From: Streptomyces malaysiense
GTDB lineage: Bacteria; Actinomycetota; Actinomycetes; Streptomycetales; Streptomycetaceae
Direction of reading: 5' to 3'
Assembly: GCF_000980885.2 (NCBI RefSeq)
Contig: NZ_LBDA02000056.1
Location: forward strand, 62,001-126,000
DNA length: 64,000 nt
Part shown: positions 61,781-64,000 of the stretch, piece by piece
Layout: each line of letters begins with the position of its first letter
How positions within the stretch are numbered: position 1 is the stretch's first letter
The notes under the pieces: model-generated
The model's database searches: none
Seen by the model: the letters and a program-made list of their open reading frames with translations, nothing else
What the model was told of the DNA's origin: nothing
Translations under genes and position numbers: made by a program

Positions 61781-61960
61781 GACGACTCCTTCCGGTGCGG
61801 GGACGGTACGGGACGGCCGGTCGGGCGGTGCGGGCCGCGACACCCCGCGTCCGCGGAAGCGTCACGTCCTTCCGGCACCCCACAGTTCTACGCGCGTCCG
61901 CGCGCACCCCCCTTGCCGTTCGCTGTCACCTCGCTGACACCCGCCCGAGGAGCCACTGAC
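61781..61960. promoter_or_regulatory. Divergent promoter region of precursor and M20 genes
   Basis: 180 bases between the precursor ATG (leftward) and the amidohydrolase ATG (rightward). Both ribosome sites are clear, but no palindrome or consensus promoter stands out. It should contain the precursor promoter and any SARP-binding site. Confidence 0.45.
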
Positions 61961-63265
61961 ATGAGCACCGAACCCACCCGCACCACCGCCGAACCCCCGG
62001 GCCTGGACGACCTGCTGGCGCCGGCCGCCGAGTTCTATCTCGACCTGCACCGCAACCCCGAACTCTCCGGCGCCGAGGCGCGCACCGCCGCCCGGTTCGC
62101 GGACCGGCTGGACGCCGACGGCTACCGGGTGCTGCGCGGCCTCGGCGGCCACGGCGTCGCGGCCGAACTGCGCAACGGCGAGGGCCCCGCAGTCCTGCTG
62201 CGCGCCGAACTCGACGCCCTGCCGGTCGCCGAGGCCACCGCGGCGCCCTACGCCAGCACCGTCACCGCCACCGGCCCCGACGGCCGCCCGGTCCCCGTGA
62301 TGCACGCCTGCGGCCATGACGCCCACCTCGCCTGCGTGGCGGCCGCCGGACGCTGGCTCGCGGCCCGGCGGGACCGGTGGCGGGGCACCCTGCTCTTGGT
62401 CGGCCAGCCCGCGGAGGAGACCCTCGGCGGCGCGCGGGCCATGCTGGAGGACGGCCTCTACGACCGCGTCACCCCGCCCGACGAGGTGCTCGCCCAGCAC
62501 ACCGCGCCCTTCCCGGCGGGCATGGTGGCGCACGCCGAGGGCCCGGTCCTGGCCGCCGGCCGCACCCTGTCGGTGGTTTTCGAGGGCGGCGGGGGCCACG
62601 CCGCCACCGCGCACCTCGCCGCGGACCCGCTGCGGGCGGCGGCCGGGCTGGTCATGCGGCTGCCCGAGGTCGCGGCCGGCGAGAGCGGGCTCCCTGCCGT
62701 CACCGCCACCGCGCTGCGGGCCGGGGACGCCGGACACCCCGGCAACGTGCTCCCCGACCGAGCCGAGCTGCTGCTGTCCCTGCGCGGCTTCTCCGAGCCG
62801 GCCCTCGACCGCGCCGCCGCGGAGGTCTCACGGCTGGCCCACGCCGAGGCGGCGGCGGCCGCGCTGCCGCCCAGGACCACCGTCACCACCGTCTCCCGCT
62901 CCGGCGTCACCGTGACCGACCCGGAAGTCACCGCCGGCGTGCGCACCGCCCACCGGTCCGCGTTCGGCACCGCCCGCGTCACGTCCTGGCCCCCGGCCCT
63001 GGCCACCGAGGACTTCCCGCTGCTGACCGGCGCGGGCGCGCATCTCCACGGCCACGGGGAGATCCGGGGCTGCTACTGGATGCTCGGCTCCACCGGCCCG
63101 GCCCAGTGGGCCGCGGCCCCCGGCCCCGACCCCGCGGCCAAGCTCCGCGCGCTGCCGGCGAACCACTCGCCCCGGTACCTGCCCAGCGTGCGGCTGACGC
63201 TGCGGACCGGGATCGCGGCGATGGTGACGGCGGCGCTGGCGCGGTTGGGGGCGGCCACGGGGTGA
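61961..63265 (+). CDS. M20-family metallo-amidohydrolase
   Basis: Dinuclear zinc amidohydrolase of 434 aa, similar to hippurate, N-acyl-amino-acid and indole-acetyl-amino-acid hydrolases. Metal and catalytic residues are in LLRAELDALPVAE, MHACGHDAHL (about residue 113) and GQPAEETLGGA (about residue 148). The dimerisation insert and a later ATEDFPLL follow; the late HGHGEIRGCYWMLG supplies the last ligand region. GAGGAG precedes the ATG. It is divergent from the precursor, so it may trim peptide ends or be an unrelated neighbour. Confidence 0.83.
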   Translation: MSTEPTRTTAEPPGLDDLLAPAAEFYLDLHRNPELSGAEARTAARFADRLDADGYRVLRGLGGHGVAAELRNGEGPAVLLRAELDALPVAEATAAPYASTVTATGPDGRPVPVMHACGHDAHLACVAAAGRWLAARRDRWRGTLLLVGQPAEETLGGARAMLEDGLYDRVTPPDEVLAQHTAPFPAGMVAHAEGPVLAAGRTLSVVFEGGGGHAATAHLAADPLRAAAGLVMRLPEVAAGESGLPAVTATALRAGDAGHPGNVLPDRAELLLSLRGFSEPALDRAAAEVSRLAHAEAAAAALPPRTTVTTVSRSGVTVTDPEVTAGVRTAHRSAFGTARVTSWPPALATEDFPLLTGAGAHLHGHGEIRGCYWMLGSTGPAQWAAAPGPDPAAKLRALPANHSPRYLPSVRLTLRTGIAAMVTAALARLGAATG

Positions 63266-63298
63266 GACGCCGCTCGGGGACGGCCCCGGTCGCCTCGT

Positions 63299-63916
63299 TC
63301 AGCCCCGTCCCCTCGACTTGCCCCGGTCCAAGCCCAGTTCCCGGGCGAGCGCCTCCTCCACCCACTCCTGCGCGCGCGCCCGCGACACCGCGCCCGGGTA
63401 CGAGGTCAGCTGCACGGCGAGACCGTCGAGGAGCGCGGTCAGCCGCAGGGCCGTGGCACGGGGGTCGGGGCAGGTGAACTCGCCGGCGGTGACGCCCTCG
63501 GCGATGACCTCGGCGAGGGCCGCCTTCCACTGGCGGTCCAGCTCGCTGGTGACCTCGCGCAGAGCGGGTTCGCGCAGGGCGACGGCCCAGCCCTCGATCC
63601 ACAGCCGCCAGCCCTTGGCCTGCCCGGTCGGCGCGTACCAGCGCACCGCGGCCCGCAGCCGGCGCAGCGCGGTCGTCCGCCGGCCGAGCAGCCCGCGCAG
63701 ATGCGCGAGATCGTCCTGTGCGGCGTGCGCGAACGCGGCGGCGACCAGCTTCTCCTTGGTCGAGAAGTGGTACAGCACCAGCGCGTTGCTCACCCCGAGC
63801 GCGGCCGCCACGTCGGCGATCCGCACCGCCGCCACGCCTCGCGCCTCGATCTGCTCGACGGCGGCCCGCAGCAGCTCCTCCTGCCGCTCGGCCACACTCA
63901 ACCGCACTCTCGCCAC
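63299..63916 (-). CDS. TetR-family transcriptional regulator
   Basis: Regulator of 205 aa. The N-terminal helix-turn-helix (RIADVAAALGVSNALVLYHF followed by STKEKLV) is typical TetR, and the C-terminal two-thirds form the ligand/dimer domain with TetR_C-like DRQWKAALAEVIAEG. The start is GTG at 63916, four bases after the stop of the next gene, so it may be the second gene of an operon. TAGGGT six bases before the GTG could also allow leaderless transcription. The final residues are basic (RGKSRGRG). It converges on the M20 gene. Confidence 0.85.
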   Translation of the reverse strand: MARVRLSVAERQEELLRAAVEQIEARGVAAVRIADVAAALGVSNALVLYHFSTKEKLVAAAFAHAAQDDLAHLRGLLGRRTTALRRLRAAVRWYAPTGQAKGWRLWIEGWAVALREPALREVTSELDRQWKAALAEVIAEGVTAGEFTCPDPRATALRLTALLDGLAVQLTSYPGAVSRARAQEWVEEALARELGLDRGKSRGRG

Positions 63917-63920
63917 CCGG

Positions 63921-64000
63921 TCACCCTAGTTCGTCGAACCCGTCCCGCCGGTACGACCCGAACCGCTCCGCCAGCACGGGCAGCCGGTCGGCCACCACCG
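63921..64000 (-). CDS. 3' end of an unidentified gene
   Basis: The last 26 codons of a leftward gene enter at the window edge. They read VVADRLPVLAERFGSYRRD and then GFDELG and stop four bases before the TetR start. Too little is visible to name a family. The spacing suggests co-transcription with the TetR gene. Confidence 0.5.
   Translation of the reverse strand, partial: VVADRLPVLAERFGSYRRDGFDELG

Noticed and set aside
61781..61843. Longer 78-residue form of the precursor peptide starting at 61843
   Set aside because: No ribosome site precedes it, and the extra residues are Pro/Arg-rich and unlike RiPP leaders, whereas AAGGAG supports the start at 61780.

Overview
The window is a high-G+C actinobacterial chromosome segment, almost certainly Streptomyces. 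The evidence is GC-rich third codon positions, many GTG starts, strong GGAGG-type ribosome sites, frequent ATGA/GTGA gene overlaps, rare TTA codons confined to a regulator, and gene sets typical of Streptomyces (a hopanoid operon, an SARP regulator, small conserved membrane proteins). No tRNA, rRNA, insertion sequence or CRISPR array was seen.

Region 1 (1-28.7 kb) is mostly core metabolism and cell envelope. It opens with the end of nirB, then nirD and a NarK-type transporter (nitrite/nitrate assimilation). Next come two divergent secreted peptidases (M1 and S15) flanking a short tandem repeat, a D-amino-acid-oxidase-like flavoenzyme, an ABC-F ATPase, a secreted triple-repeat protein, Tex, an alpha/beta hydrolase, a secreted nucleoside-hydrolase-like protein, a His-rich secreted peptide, a P-loop kinase, an enoyl-CoA hydratase, an HdeD-like membrane protein, an HATPase regulator, idi, a zinc-type CDF transporter and galE. 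From 21.7 to 28.7 kb a compact set (two CDP-alcohol phosphotransferases, a nucleotidyltransferase, a glycerol-1-phosphate-dehydrogenase-like enzyme, a GT2 glycosyltransferase and a TagGH-like ABC exporter) looks like an envelope phospho-polyol or phospho-glycan pathway.

Region 2 (28.9-42.3 kb) is a nearly complete hopanoid operon: hpnC, hpnD, a small linking ORF, hpnE, a polyprenyl diphosphate synthase, shc, hpnG, hpnH, a broken ispG, dxs and an hpnO-like aminotransferase. It should run from isoprenoid precursors to squalene, hopene, adenosylhopane, ribosylhopane and aminobacteriohopanetriol. The operon copy of ispG has lost about 250 internal codons and a cluster cysteine. An XRE-cupin regulator preceded by two palindromes, plus a tiny membrane protein, follow.

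Region 3 (42.4-45.2 kb) holds a tyrosine phosphatase, a gene broken by three apparent frameshifts, an SGNH esterase and a small membrane protein.

Region 4 (45.4-63.3 kb) is the most interesting: a RiPP gene cluster. An SARP regulator with two TTA codons precedes a tightly packed operon encoding an RRE/E1-like protein fused to a degenerate YcaO domain, a full YcaO, a tandem SagB-type dehydrogenase, a LanB-type dehydratase, one SpaB_C-type elimination protein, an RRE-M50 protease fused in frame to an ABC ATPase, an ABC permease and a second full YcaO. A 57-residue precursor, whose last 22 residues are all Ser, Thr or Cys except the final Ala, lies convergently behind a shared hairpin, and an M20 amidohydrolase is divergent from it. 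The enzymes predict a heavily azole- and dehydroamino-acid-modified peptide. Only one SpaB_C protein is present, so a goadsporin-like linear product is better supported than a pyridine-centred thiopeptide. A TetR regulator and the end of another gene close the window.
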